From: Desulfofundulus thermosubterraneus DSM 16057
GTDB lineage: Bacteria; Bacillota; Desulfotomaculia; Desulfotomaculales; Desulfovirgulaceae
Direction: 5' to 3'
DNA: 64,000 nucleotides
Assembly (NCBI RefSeq): GCF_900142025.1
Contig: NZ_FQZM01000012.1
Coordinates: 26,708-90,707, forward strand
In this document: piece by piece, positions 44,961 through 53,575 of the stretch
Layout: every line of letters begins with the position of its first letter
Position numbering within the stretch: the stretch's first letter is position 1
Made by a program: the position numbers and the translations under genes
Notes under the pieces: generated by a model
The model's database searches: none
What the model saw: only the letters and a program-made list of their open reading frames with translations
What the model was told of the DNA's origin: nothing

Positions 44961-46913
44961 TCAACTCCTTTTTTGGCTGTCGTATCGTTCAACTATCTCC
45001 GTTAAATTCAGCTCCGCCAGCTTTGCGGCGCCGGGCACCCCCGTATTCGGATCCCACCCCCGGGCCAGGTAATATTCCCTCAAAACCTCCCGCACCTTCT
45101 CGCGGTCAAGCCTGCGCCCGGCGGCAGGACCGGCCGTCACAGGCTCGTCGTAAAAACGGGAGGGGTAATCGGAATCGGCGGGTTTTTCTCCGTGGCGCAG
45201 GTTGAACAGCTTCTGGAGGTTCCAGATACGCTCTCCCGCCCTGATCACTTCCGCCGGTGTAATGTCAATTCCGGTCAGGCTGGTATACAGGCGGGCAAAA
45301 AGGGTGGGCCCCACGGTATGCAGCACGGGCGGGCGGATGCACATGCCCAGGGCGTTGTAAACGGCAATGAGATCCTCCGCCCACCGGGACATTTTGGGTA
45401 TGTTTACATCCCGGGTAACCGGATCGAAAATCTCTTTTTTCCACTCCTCCGGCATGTCCAGCCGGTCGTACATCTCTTCCGGAAAACCAAACTTCTCGGT
45501 AAGGTAAGGGATGGGGTTTTCGTTGTAACGGAGATTTTCCACCGGGTTCCGGGTACGCAGGTGGTCCCCGCCCCGCACGTTGGTAATATACCCCAGGGTC
45601 CAGGTGGACCAACGGGCCCGGGGATCTAAAAGGAAACACTCCAGCCCCTTGACTTCCACGGCATATCTTGATGCTCCGGGGAAATGCCGTGCCGCCCTCT
45701 TGACGCCTTCGGCCAGCAAATCGCCCACGCCCCGGCGGTGGGCAATCATATCGAGCAGGGAAATGGTCGCCCGTTCATCACCCCAGTCAAGGGAGAAGCC
45801 CAGTTCCTTTTCGCTGAGCAACCCTTTCTCGTACAGCTCCATGGTGAAGGCCACCACCGCCGCCGCGGAAACCATGTCCATACCCAGGCGCTGACAGGTT
45901 TCGGTAAGCATAGCGATGGCCGGCAAGTTGTTGATATCACACCCGGCTCCAAAGCCGATCACCGGTGTAACTTCCAGGTCTTTAAGTCTCAGGCCGGCAT
46001 AAGGGCCTTCCTTCACTTCCACCCAGTGGGCGCAGGCAATGGGACAGGCCATACAGGCCACCCCGCGGGTACTGTACCTGGGCAGGACCTTGCGGCTGCG
46101 GGTTTCAACCCAGCCGTCAATGGCACCGCGCTGGTAATTGCGCCCCGGTAGGGCCCCGAACTCCTGGTAGGGCAGGCTGGCCAGCATGGTGCCGAAGCGG
46201 CAAAAAGAACCGTAAAAGGGGGAGGAAAAGATGGCTTTACGGGTATCCTCCACGGCCTGCAAAAACTCTTTCCTGTCCGCCACCCGTACCGCACCCCGGC
46301 CCCGAACGGCCACGGCTTTCAAATTTTTGCTGCCCATTACCGCCCCCAGCCCCGTGCGGGCCCAGGCATCAAAGGGGCCGTTTTCTATGCTGGCAAAGCG
46401 GACCAGGTTTTCACCGGCCTGGCCAATGGCCGCCACCTGGATAGCGTCATCGCCCAGTTCCCGGCGGATCTGGCGCACCGTCTCCCAGGCATCCCGTCCC
46501 CAGAGGTGGCCCGCCGGTAAAATTGTTGCCTGACCGTCACAGATCCATACATAAACCGGCGAGTCAGCCTTTCCCCGGATGATCACCCCGTCAAATCCGG
46601 CAAACTTGAGCTCGCTCCCCCAGAAGTTGCCGGAGTTGGCCGTGCCAAACAGGCCGGTAGCGGGCGAGAGGGCGGAAGCTTCGGTGCGGGACGCGGTGGG
46701 CACCGTCGTCCCCACCAGCACTCCCACATTAAAGGCAAGGACATTTTCCGGGCCGAGGGGGTCGGTACCGGCGGGAATTTCTTCATACAGCAAACGGGCG
46801 TTAAATCCCAGGCCGCTTAAATACTCCCCGGCCAAATCCTGCTCCACCGGGCGTTCCCCTATTTTCCCGGCAGTGAGGTCGATATCCAGCATTTTACCGC
46901 TGTAACCGTACAC
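44961..46913 (-). CDS. aor: Aldehyde:ferredoxin oxidoreductase (tungsten), full length
   Basis: A 650-aa W-pterin enzyme that oxidises aldehydes to acids with ferredoxin. The N-terminal pterin domain starts MYGYSGKMLDIDLTAGKI, with ASRTEASALSPATGLFGTAN and LGAVMGSKNLKAVAVRG. The Fe-S ligands are the CMACPIAC motif and a distal Cys in YNALGMCIRPP; the second pterin motif region is GAGCDINNLPAIAML. Its length is close to the usual 600-650. A two-cluster ferredoxin gene precedes it by 15 bases, and tupB follows by 6 bases. Confidence 0.93.
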   Translation of the reverse strand: MYGYSGKMLDIDLTAGKIGERPVEQDLAGEYLSGLGFNARLLYEEIPAGTDPLGPENVLAFNVGVLVGTTVPTASRTEASALSPATGLFGTANSGNFWGSELKFAGFDGVIIRGKADSPVYVWICDGQATILPAGHLWGRDAWETVRQIRRELGDDAIQVAAIGQAGENLVRFASIENGPFDAWARTGLGAVMGSKNLKAVAVRGRGAVRVADRKEFLQAVEDTRKAIFSSPFYGSFCRFGTMLASLPYQEFGALPGRNYQRGAIDGWVETRSRKVLPRYSTRGVACMACPIACAHWVEVKEGPYAGLRLKDLEVTPVIGFGAGCDINNLPAIAMLTETCQRLGMDMVSAAAVVAFTMELYEKGLLSEKELGFSLDWGDERATISLLDMIAHRRGVGDLLAEGVKRAARHFPGASRYAVEVKGLECFLLDPRARWSTWTLGYITNVRGGDHLRTRNPVENLRYNENPIPYLTEKFGFPEEMYDRLDMPEEWKKEIFDPVTRDVNIPKMSRWAEDLIAVYNALGMCIRPPVLHTVGPTLFARLYTSLTGIDITPAEVIRAGERIWNLQKLFNLRHGEKPADSDYPSRFYDEPVTAGPAAGRRLDREKVREVLREYYLARGWDPNTGVPGAAKLAELNLTEIVERYDSQKRS

Positions 46914-46928
46914 GCATTAACCCCCTCT

Positions 46929-47174
46929 CTATTCCGCCGCCCCGGCTGCTTCAACCACCCGCAGGGCTCCCGCGGGGCAGGCCAGAGCACATTTTTTGCA
47001 GCCGCGGCAACAGGATGAAAAGGTCATGGCAAATGTACCGTCAAACTCATGCCTGGTGATCCAGATATAGGCTTTTGTAAGGTTGAACTCCCCATGGTGG
47101 GTAATGGCACAGGTAAGGGCACAGGTGCAACAACCGATACACTTGCCGGGGTTGACCGCCAGTTCCTTTGCCAT
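46929..47174 (-). CDS. 4Fe-4S ferredoxin partner of AOR
   Basis: An 81-aa ferredoxin-like protein with two Cys groups: KCIGCCTCALTCAITHHGE and CCRGCKKCALACPAGALRV. It lies directly upstream of aor1 in the same direction, as is common for AOR-linked electron carriers (AorB-like). It probably accepts the electrons from aldehyde oxidation. Confidence 0.9.
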   Translation of the reverse strand: MAKELAVNPGKCIGCCTCALTCAITHHGEFNLTKAYIWITRHEFDGTFAMTFSSCCRGCKKCALACPAGALRVVEAAGAAE

Positions 47175-47287
47175 GAGCGTACCCCCCGAAAAGAACGTTA
47201 ACTAAAAATTTCTCCATCAGCCCCCGATAACCTGCCGTGCGCAAATAAAAAACACCGTGAAGGTGTTGTACACAAAAGGAACTTTAA

Positions 47288-47569
47288 CTATGCCTTTTTG
47301 CCGTAAAATCCCAGCATAACCCTGTGAATGGAAGGTATCCCCGGCGGGATAAAAGCCACCCGGTCGCCGTCTTGTAGAGGATGGCTCTTTTTTTCCACCC
47401 GGCCATTGATAAAGACCACTTCCACCTGTTCTTCAGGTATTTCCAGGCGCTTTAAGAGAACCCCGGGGGTTTCACCGGGAGCAATTTCCACATGGAGCGG
47501 TAAAGACCACCCCCGCTGGGAAAAAATCTTCATCAACGGGCCAAAGGCCCGCAGTTCTATTCTGGCCAT
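47288..47569 (-). CDS. MoaD/ThiS-like protein lacking the C-terminal Gly-Gly
   Basis: A 93-aa beta-grasp protein (MARIELRAFGPLMKIF, VVFINGRVEKKSHPLQDGDR, VAFIPPGIPS) of the MoaD/ThiS fold. Instead of ending in Gly-Gly after the PP turn it goes on to IHRVMLGFYGKKA, so it cannot be adenylylated as it stands. It may need processing, or may be a specialised variant found in AOR loci. ATG 47569 follows GAGGTG. It lies between moeB and the ferredoxin gene, and a normal MoaD is encoded at 48361. Confidence 0.8.
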   Translation of the reverse strand: MARIELRAFGPLMKIFSQRGWSLPLHVEIAPGETPGVLLKRLEIPEEQVEVVFINGRVEKKSHPLQDGDRVAFIPPGIPSIHRVMLGFYGKKA

Positions 47570-47586
47570 CGCCGTCACCTCGCCTT

Positions 47587-48333
47587 TTAGCTGCAGGCCG
47601 GACATCCGGAGTCCCGATCTATGGAAACTTCATAAAAGGTCATGGACAGGGCGTCATAGGTAAGCAAGCGGCCGACCAGCAAATCGCCAAGCCCCAGGAG
47701 GTACTTGATGGCTTCCGTGGCCTGGATGGTGCCGATCACACCCGGCACGGCCCCCAGAACCCCCAGTTCCGCACAGCCGGGGACGTGCGGGTCCGGTTCG
47801 TGGGGGAAAATACAACGCAGGCAGGGACCTGCCCCCGGCATCACGGTCATCACCTGCCCGGCAAAGGCCAGTACACCGCCGTAGATAAAGGGTTTCCCCA
47901 GGCGCAGGCAGGTTTCGTTAAGTAGGAAACGGGTGGCAAAATTATCGGTGCAGTCAACAACAATGTCATACCGTTCGATCAAGGAGACGGCACTGGCGGC
48001 GCTCAAACGCTCAGGGAAAACCTCCACCTGCACGTCCGGGTTTAGAGCCACCAGTTTATCCCTGGCCGATTCCACCTTGGGCCGGCCGATATCGCCAGTG
48101 CGGTGCAGGATTTGCCGCTGCAGGTTGGACAAATCCACCACATCGGCATCCACCAGCCCTAAACGCCCCACTCCGGCCGCGGCCAGGTAGTAGGCTACCG
48201 GTGAACCCAACCCGCCGGCCCCCACCACCAGTACCCCGCCGCGCAACAGCTTCTTCTGCCCTTCAATGCCCACGCCGGGGAGGAGGATGTTCCTCTGGTA
48301 GCGCTTCTGTTGTTCCCAGGTCAGTTCTTTCAT
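47587..48333 (-). CDS. MoeB/ThiF-family adenylyltransferase
   Basis: A 248-aa E1-like enzyme that adenylylates the C terminus of MoaD or ThiS. It begins with a helix (WEQQKRYQRNILLPGVG), the ATP-binding VLVVGAGGLGSPVAYYLAAA, a DADVVDLSNLQRQILH motif, and two zinc Cys pairs (PCLRCIFP and GCPACS). The catalytic Asp lies in VDCTDNFATRF. It is flanked on both sides by MoaD-like genes, so it probably serves molybdopterin synthase in this tungsten-cofactor operon. Confidence 0.92.
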   Translation of the reverse strand: MKELTWEQQKRYQRNILLPGVGIEGQKKLLRGGVLVVGAGGLGSPVAYYLAAAGVGRLGLVDADVVDLSNLQRQILHRTGDIGRPKVESARDKLVALNPDVQVEVFPERLSAASAVSLIERYDIVVDCTDNFATRFLLNETCLRLGKPFIYGGVLAFAGQVMTVMPGAGPCLRCIFPHEPDPHVPGCAELGVLGAVPGVIGTIQATEAIKYLLGLGDLLVGRLLTYDALSMTFYEVSIDRDSGCPACS

Positions 48334-48360
48334 TATCCCCTAACACCCTTTTCATCTCAC

Positions 48361-48600
48361 TTATCCCCCACCTACCGGCGGGAACAGGGAAACACGGTCG
48401 CCGGGCTGCAAAACGGCATCCATGGCCGCGTGACGCCCGTTGACCAGGACCGTAAAAACCTGGCTCCGGGGAATGCCCAGGCTATCCACAAGTTCGGCCA
48501 CGGTAATTCCTTCCGGACGCTCCACCTCTATACTCCGGCCGAAACGGGCCCCGGGTATATATTTCTCCAGTCCGCTGAAAACTCGCACTTCCAGCCGCAA
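48361..48600 (-). CDS. moaD: Molybdopterin synthase small subunit, MoaD-like
   Basis: A 79-aa ubiquitin-like sulfur carrier ending FPPVGGG, the adenylylation and thiocarboxylate end. Core strands LEVRVFSGLEKYIPG and VFTVLVNGRHAAMDAVLQPG are typical. I use TTG 48600, with GGGGG 7 bases upstream; GTG 48615 lacks a site. It is the likely substrate of the MoeB-like enzyme encoded next. Confidence 0.85.
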   Translation of the reverse strand: MRLEVRVFSGLEKYIPGARFGRSIEVERPEGITVAELVDSLGIPRSQVFTVLVNGRHAAMDAVLQPGDRVSLFPPVGGG

Positions 48601-48629
48601 ACAACATACCCCCACTATTATTTAAAGGC

Positions 48630-48660
48630 GGCAAGACACCCCTGCCCGGGGTGCCTTGCC
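48630..48660 (-). terminator. Hairpin after aor2
   Basis: GGCAAG-A-CACCCC, a 5-base loop, GGGGTG-C-CTTGCC form a 12-bp stem with one mismatch, 12 bases after the stop of aor2 (minus strand). A weak T-run (CCGCCTTTAAA) follows. It may partly terminate transcription before moaD. Confidence 0.55.
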
Positions 48661-48671
48661 TGCATCCTGAT

Positions 48672-50402
48672 TTAGAAGTTAAATACCTGATCCAGTTCCT
48701 CTTCTTTGACGTCAAACACCACGTTGTGGGGCGGCAGTTCTTCCAGGCTGAAGAACTCGGGCAGCCGGTCGTCGGCGCTGGTGAACCCGGCCTTGAAGTT
48801 GAATTCCCTTTCCAATTTCAATACCTGCTTGCCCAGGTTGAGCGCGTCATCCGGCGTTAAATTCAGGCCATACTGGGCATTGATCATTTCTACAATGGTT
48901 GGCAATCCTTCCGGATTATCCAGAACGGCGAAGGCCACGAAGAGGCACAACCCTGTGCTGTCCACCGCCGCAGTGGCAATCTGCAGGTTCCGGGAAAGCT
49001 CAACCTGGCTTTCGGGCTTCAAGGGATCCACGTAACCGCCCACTTTGAGGATGTTGGCCGTCACGGCGTAACCCGCAGTATGGTCGGCACCCATGGGCGT
49101 GGTGGCATAAGTAACGCCGTTGCCCTTGCAGGCCCGCGGGTCATAGGCGGGGATGCCCTGGCCCTTCACAGCGGGCACGCGGGTGACACCGTAAACCCGG
49201 CCGGCATTGGCCGAACCGCTGCCGATAATCCGCCCCAGAGGCGTGCCCTTGGCCACTTCTTCTAAAGCTTTAATGGCAGCCTCACCGTCGCCAAAGGGTA
49301 TGACGCCGGCCTCCATGAGCACACCCAGGGTGCACCCCGTTTCAATGGTGTCGAGGCCCACATCGTTGCAGATGTAGTTCAGTTTGGCTATAACATCCAG
49401 GTCGCCGATTTCCAGGTTCGGGCCGAAGGACCAGGCGGTTTCATATTCAATGGGGGCACAAACCTTGCCGTCGGGCATAGGATACACGTTGGAGCACCGC
49501 ATGACGCAACCAGGGTGGCAAGTATGGGTAGCCTTTCCTCCCCGGGCCACGGCCACTTCGGCCAGTTTCTCCCCGCTGACTTCGCTGGCCTTGTCGAAGC
49601 GGCCGAAGCGGAAGTTTCTGGTGGGAAGGGCACCGGCTTCATTGATAATGTTCATCAACACATTGGTACCGTAGCTGGGCAGGCCCTGCCCGGTTACGGG
49701 GTGGTTTTGTAAAATTTGGGTGAACTTCCTGGCTGCCGCCTTAAACCGTTCGGGTTCCTTAACCGGAGCATCAAAGGTGGTGGGACTGTCCACGACGATG
49801 GCCTTAATTTTCTTGGAACCCATTACCGCCCCCAGGCCGCCACGGCCGGCGTAACGGCTGCTGTTGCCCTCGCTGTCGTTGTTGGTCACCCCTGCGGCCA
49901 GCATGAGCATTTCGCCGGCAGGACCAATGGTAATCACGGCAACCTTGTTACCGTAACGCTCCCGGCACACGGCCGTAACCTCGTAGGTACCCTTGCCGGC
50001 CAGATCGTTGGCCGGCAGCAACTCCGCCCCGGCGGGAGTTACCTTCAACAGGTACCAGTCGCTGCCCGCGGGCTTACCCTCAAGAATGATGGCCTTGATG
50101 CCCAGGTTGGCCAGCTTTTGCGAGGCAATACCGCCGGCATTGGCTTCCTTAATTCCTCCGGTGAGAGGGCTCTTTCCGCCCACGGACAACCGTCCTGACG
50201 ACGGTGCGTTGGTGCCGGAAAGCAATCCCGGGGCGATGACCAGCTTGTTGTAGGGGCCGAGAGGATCACAGGTGGGCGGTACTTCGTCGAAAACCAGCTG
50301 GGATGTGAGCGCCCTGCCTCCCAGGGCCAGGTACTTTTCCGGAACTTCTTCAAATTTGACTTCCCCGGTGGTTGTGTTAACCCGCAGGAACTTGGACACC
50401 AC
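48672..50402 (-). CDS. aor: Aldehyde:ferredoxin oxidoreductase, second paralogue
   Basis: A 576-aa AOR-family enzyme. The N terminus KFLRVNTTTGEVKFEEVPEK, SSGRLSVGGKSPLTGGIKEA, RGGLGAVMGSKKIKAIVVD, the Fe-S Cys in CHPGCVMRCSNVYP, and the distal cluster Cys in DSTGLCLFVAF are typical. It is shorter and clearly different from aor1, so the substrates may differ. The GTG start at 50402 lies after GGGGGAAAAA. A sigma-54-like sequence (50471-50486) is 70 bases upstream and a sigma-54 response regulator gene ends beyond it. It heads the tungsten gene train. Confidence 0.93.
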   Translation of the reverse strand: MVSKFLRVNTTTGEVKFEEVPEKYLALGGRALTSQLVFDEVPPTCDPLGPYNKLVIAPGLLSGTNAPSSGRLSVGGKSPLTGGIKEANAGGIASQKLANLGIKAIILEGKPAGSDWYLLKVTPAGAELLPANDLAGKGTYEVTAVCRERYGNKVAVITIGPAGEMLMLAAGVTNNDSEGNSSRYAGRGGLGAVMGSKKIKAIVVDSPTTFDAPVKEPERFKAAARKFTQILQNHPVTGQGLPSYGTNVLMNIINEAGALPTRNFRFGRFDKASEVSGEKLAEVAVARGGKATHTCHPGCVMRCSNVYPMPDGKVCAPIEYETAWSFGPNLEIGDLDVIAKLNYICNDVGLDTIETGCTLGVLMEAGVIPFGDGEAAIKALEEVAKGTPLGRIIGSGSANAGRVYGVTRVPAVKGQGIPAYDPRACKGNGVTYATTPMGADHTAGYAVTANILKVGGYVDPLKPESQVELSRNLQIATAAVDSTGLCLFVAFAVLDNPEGLPTIVEMINAQYGLNLTPDDALNLGKQVLKLEREFNFKAGFTSADDRLPEFFSLEELPPHNVVFDVKEEELDQVFNF

Positions 50403-50470
50403 TTTTTCCCCCTTTTTGAATTTTTTTGCTAAACTAACTATAAAAGTGTTTTATTCACCTCTGCTTACAA

Positions 50471-50486
50471 TACAATTTCTATGCCA
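50471..50486 (-). promoter_or_regulatory. Possible sigma-54 promoter of the AOR operon
   Basis: On the minus strand TGGCATAGAAATTGTA fits the -24 element fully, but the -12 element reads TTGT rather than TTGC. It sits about 70 bases before the aor2 start. The gene next to it encodes a sigma-54-dependent response regulator. The rest of 50403-50607 holds nothing else that I recognise. Confidence 0.4.
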
Positions 50487-50607
50487 TCCTCCATAATCCT
50501 GCCGCCCGCCTTCGCCCCTTACAAAATAAATGCACCATTTTGATACGCCATACCTGCTCCATTACAGGGCACCAGAATCATAACAGGACACTTTCCTGGA
50601 AAGTTCT

Positions 50608-52167
50608 TCAACCAACCGTTTTTGATTCGCCCTGCATTTCCCTTAGTTTCCGGTAGAGAGTGTTCCGCCCGATACCCAGTATGCGTGCGGCCAGGGTAAT
50701 GTTGCCGCGGGAATAAACCAGGGCCTGGTTGATGGCTTCCCTTTCCATCTCTTCAATGGTTGCGGGAGGCGGACAGGGTAGGCCCCTGCGGGACATCGCT
50801 TCCCGTACCCTGTTTTCCAGCACCTTTAACATATGAAAAACCCGTGGCAGTTCCTCATCCTCGAGGCCGGCCGGAAAATCCCCCGAATGCACCAGGTTTT
50901 GCAGCAGGTTCAAAGAGGACGAGCCTGCCGCCTGCTTGTCCGGAAGTACCACCCCCGGCTTTTGAAAACGGTTCGAAGCACCTGTTATGCGGCTCGAGAG
51001 GTGGCCGGGCAAAATTACCGCGCCGTCGCACAGGGCCGCGGCCTGGTGGATGGCGTTCACCAGTTCCCGCACGTTGCCCGGCCAGGAATAACCCGTGATT
51101 ATCTTCATGGCTTCGGAAGAAATCTTTATATTTTGATTTAGGCCGCGGTCCGAAAGCTCATGCAAAAAGTGCTCGACCAGCACCGGAATGTCCTCCCTGC
51201 GCTCCCGCAGAGGCGGCAGGTGCAGCCGGACCACGTCCAGTCGGTAAAACAAATCTTCCCGGAAGTTCTTTTCCCTGACGGCCTGCTCCAGGTCCACATT
51301 GGTGGCGGCAATCACGCGGACATCGGTTTTAATGGGCTTTTCTCCCCCCACCCGCATGAACTCCCCGGTCTCCAGCACCCGGAGGAGTTTTACCTGGATG
51401 GACAGGCTGGCCTCACCAATCTCATCCAGGAACAGGGTACCATGATTGGCCAGCTCGAAAATGCCCCTGCGCTTGCCGGTGGCGCCGGTGAAGGCACCCT
51501 TTTCGTGGCCAAACAACTCGCTTTCTAAAAGATTTTCCGGCAGTGCCCCGCAGTTGACGGCTATAAAGGGTTTATCACACCGGGGGCTGGCAGCATGGAT
51601 GAAGCGGGCCAGCACTTCCTTGCCCGTACCGGTTTCCCCCTGAATGAGCACGTTAACATCCTTGCGGGCGATTTTATAAGCCACGGAAAGAAGCCGGTTC
51701 ATAACCTGGCTGTTCCCCACAATCATTCCCGTCCGGGCGGCAATATGGCCCCATTCGGCGGTGGAAAGCCTTTTTTTCCTCTCCTCGGCACCGCCGGCAA
51801 AATCGAGGGCCTTGTCGATCAAGGCCTCGATCTGGGAAATGTCCTCGAAGGGCTTTTCAATGTAATCGTAAGCTCCCAGCTGAATGGCCCTCACGGCCGT
51901 CCTGGTGGTGCTGTACCCGGTCATGATAATGACTTCACAACCGGGCTGCACCTTTTTTACCTCCTGGAGCAGGAACAAGCCGTCGGAATCGGGCAGCTTT
52001 AAATCAACCACCGCCACGTGAAACTTCTGGTCGTTAATGGCCTCGCGGGCCTCCCGGCCACTTGTAGCCACGGTTACCCGGTATCCTTTTCTTTCCAGCA
52101 GGCAGCAGAAAAAGGTGCCTACCTCCACTTCGTCATCTACCACCAGGATACGTGCCTGTAAAGACAA
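50608..52167 (-). CDS. Sigma-54-dependent response regulator (NtrC family)
   Basis: A 519-aa response regulator. The receiver domain (ILVVDDEVEVGTFFCCLLER, phospho-acceptor Asp in VAVVDLKLPDSDG, Lys in YIEKPFED) is followed by an AAA+ core (Walker A GETGTGKEVL, sigma-54 loop GAFTGATGKRRG, Walker B GTLFLDEIGEAS) and a C-terminal Fis-type HTH (NITLAARILGIGRNTLYRKL). The TTG at 52167, 7 bases after GGGGGGA, gives the correct receiver start; a longer in-frame extension is unlikely. It is the last gene of the larC-adh-kinase-regulator operon and the best candidate activator of the sigma-54 promoter at 56169. Confidence 0.93.
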   Translation of the reverse strand: MSLQARILVVDDEVEVGTFFCCLLERKGYRVTVATSGREAREAINDQKFHVAVVDLKLPDSDGLFLLQEVKKVQPGCEVIIMTGYSTTRTAVRAIQLGAYDYIEKPFEDISQIEALIDKALDFAGGAEERKKRLSTAEWGHIAARTGMIVGNSQVMNRLLSVAYKIARKDVNVLIQGETGTGKEVLARFIHAASPRCDKPFIAVNCGALPENLLESELFGHEKGAFTGATGKRRGIFELANHGTLFLDEIGEASLSIQVKLLRVLETGEFMRVGGEKPIKTDVRVIAATNVDLEQAVREKNFREDLFYRLDVVRLHLPPLRERREDIPVLVEHFLHELSDRGLNQNIKISSEAMKIITGYSWPGNVRELVNAIHQAAALCDGAVILPGHLSSRITGASNRFQKPGVVLPDKQAAGSSSLNLLQNLVHSGDFPAGLEDEELPRVFHMLKVLENRVREAMSRRGLPCPPPATIEEMEREAINQALVYSRGNITLAARILGIGRNTLYRKLREMQGESKTVG

Positions 52168-52216
52168 GACAATCCCCCCGGGAACAGGCTGGATTAGGAG
52201 CTGGTAAAGCAAAAAA

Positions 52217-53575
52217 CTAGGACCAGCTTTCTTCCAGAGGAAGAACCAGGGTGAAGACGCTTCCCTCACCCGGACGGCTCTCCACCTCGATGGTCCCCCC
52301 GTGGGCCCGGGCAATGCCTAAGCTCACGCTCAGCCCCAGCCCGGTACCCCGGGAAGCTTCTTTCGTCGTAAAAAAGGGATCGAATACCCGGCTGACATTT
52401 TTAGGGGAAATCCCCTGCCCGTTGTCCCGAACAGCAGCGAACACATAACGTCGCCCATTTTCGCCCCTGCGCACCCCGGTACCGATGCGAATATACCTTT
52501 CCCTTTCCACACCTTCCAGGGCATCCCGGGCATTGAGCAGCAGGTTGATCAGCACCTGGTCGAGCTGCTGCCCGTTGGCGGCCACCCTGGGTAGGTCCGG
52601 GGCCAGGTCCGTTTGGACTTTTATGCCGTTTCGGTTGATTTGATATTTAACCAGGCTCAATACCCTTTCCACCACCTCATTGAGGTCGGTGGGCGCCACC
52701 GCCGGCAGATCGTGGCGGGCAAAGGTGAGCAGGTTCTGGATTATTTTTTTGCAGCGCAAGCCGCAGGTGACGATGTCCTGGAGCAGCTGGAAAGCCGGAT
52801 GGCCGGACCCCAGCTCGCGATGCAGCATCTGGGCATTGCCAAGGATCACGGTCATGGGATTGTTCAGTTCGTGGGCCACTCCCGCGGCCATCTCACCTAT
52901 AGCGGCCAGCTTGGCTGACTGGATCAGTTGAGCCTGCATTTGCACCCGCGCCCGGAAGGCTTCCTCCCATTCCCGCTTGGCCTGGACCACCTCCTCGTAA
53001 AGACGGCGGTTCTGGACGCAGATGGCCAACTGGTCCGCCAGTTGCCGGGCGAAGGTTAAATCATTTTGCGAGTAGATATTCTTCTCCCGAGTACCGATTA
53101 CCAGCATACCAATAATGTTTTGTTTCACCTTCAGGGGATTCAGGATCAGGCAGTTGAGCTCGAACTGCCGCACGGGAAGCTCCTCAAGATGTTTCCCCTC
53201 ACCGGCAATACACAGATATACCTGATCTTGCTGTTTTCTAATGATCTCCCAGAGTACCGAATTCCGGGGTACCACCAGACCGCTGTGGGGCAACGGAGGC
53301 TGCGTGGCCACCAGGCGCAGCTCACTGCCCTCCAGCGTGATCAGGCCCAGAAAATCAGACGGAATAACCGGGGGAAGGTTTTCATAAACCCTTTGTACAA
53401 TCATTTCCAGGGACATGTCGATATTGATATCCCGGCTCAACTGGTGGATGATCTCCAGACGGCGGTTCTGGATAACAATTTCCCGGTTGCGTTTTTTCAA
53501 CTCCACGTAATAATTCAGCTTGGACGACCTGACTCCCGTCAAATTCTCGATCAGCCTGGCTTTGTCGTCAATCAA
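52217..53575 (-). CDS. GAF-domain sensor histidine kinase
   Basis: A 452-aa kinase without membrane helices, so its signal is cytoplasmic. Residues about 35-200 form a GAF domain. The phospho-acceptor region is AAGVAHELNNPMTVILGNAQ, followed by HATPase motifs (LLLNARDALEG for N, VRDNGQGISPKNVSRVFDPF for G1/F, TGLGLSVSLGIARAHGG for G2). It overlaps the adh gene by 8 bases and precedes its partner regulator by 49 bases. The redox or metabolite signal is not evident. Confidence 0.93.
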   Translation of the reverse strand: MIDDKARLIENLTGVRSSKLNYYVELKKRNREIVIQNRRLEIIHQLSRDINIDMSLEMIVQRVYENLPPVIPSDFLGLITLEGSELRLVATQPPLPHSGLVVPRNSVLWEIIRKQQDQVYLCIAGEGKHLEELPVRQFELNCLILNPLKVKQNIIGMLVIGTREKNIYSQNDLTFARQLADQLAICVQNRRLYEEVVQAKREWEEAFRARVQMQAQLIQSAKLAAIGEMAAGVAHELNNPMTVILGNAQMLHRELGSGHPAFQLLQDIVTCGLRCKKIIQNLLTFARHDLPAVAPTDLNEVVERVLSLVKYQINRNGIKVQTDLAPDLPRVAANGQQLDQVLINLLLNARDALEGVERERYIRIGTGVRRGENGRRYVFAAVRDNGQGISPKNVSRVFDPFFTTKEASRGTGLGLSVSLGIARAHGGTIEVESRPGEGSVFTLVLPLEESWS

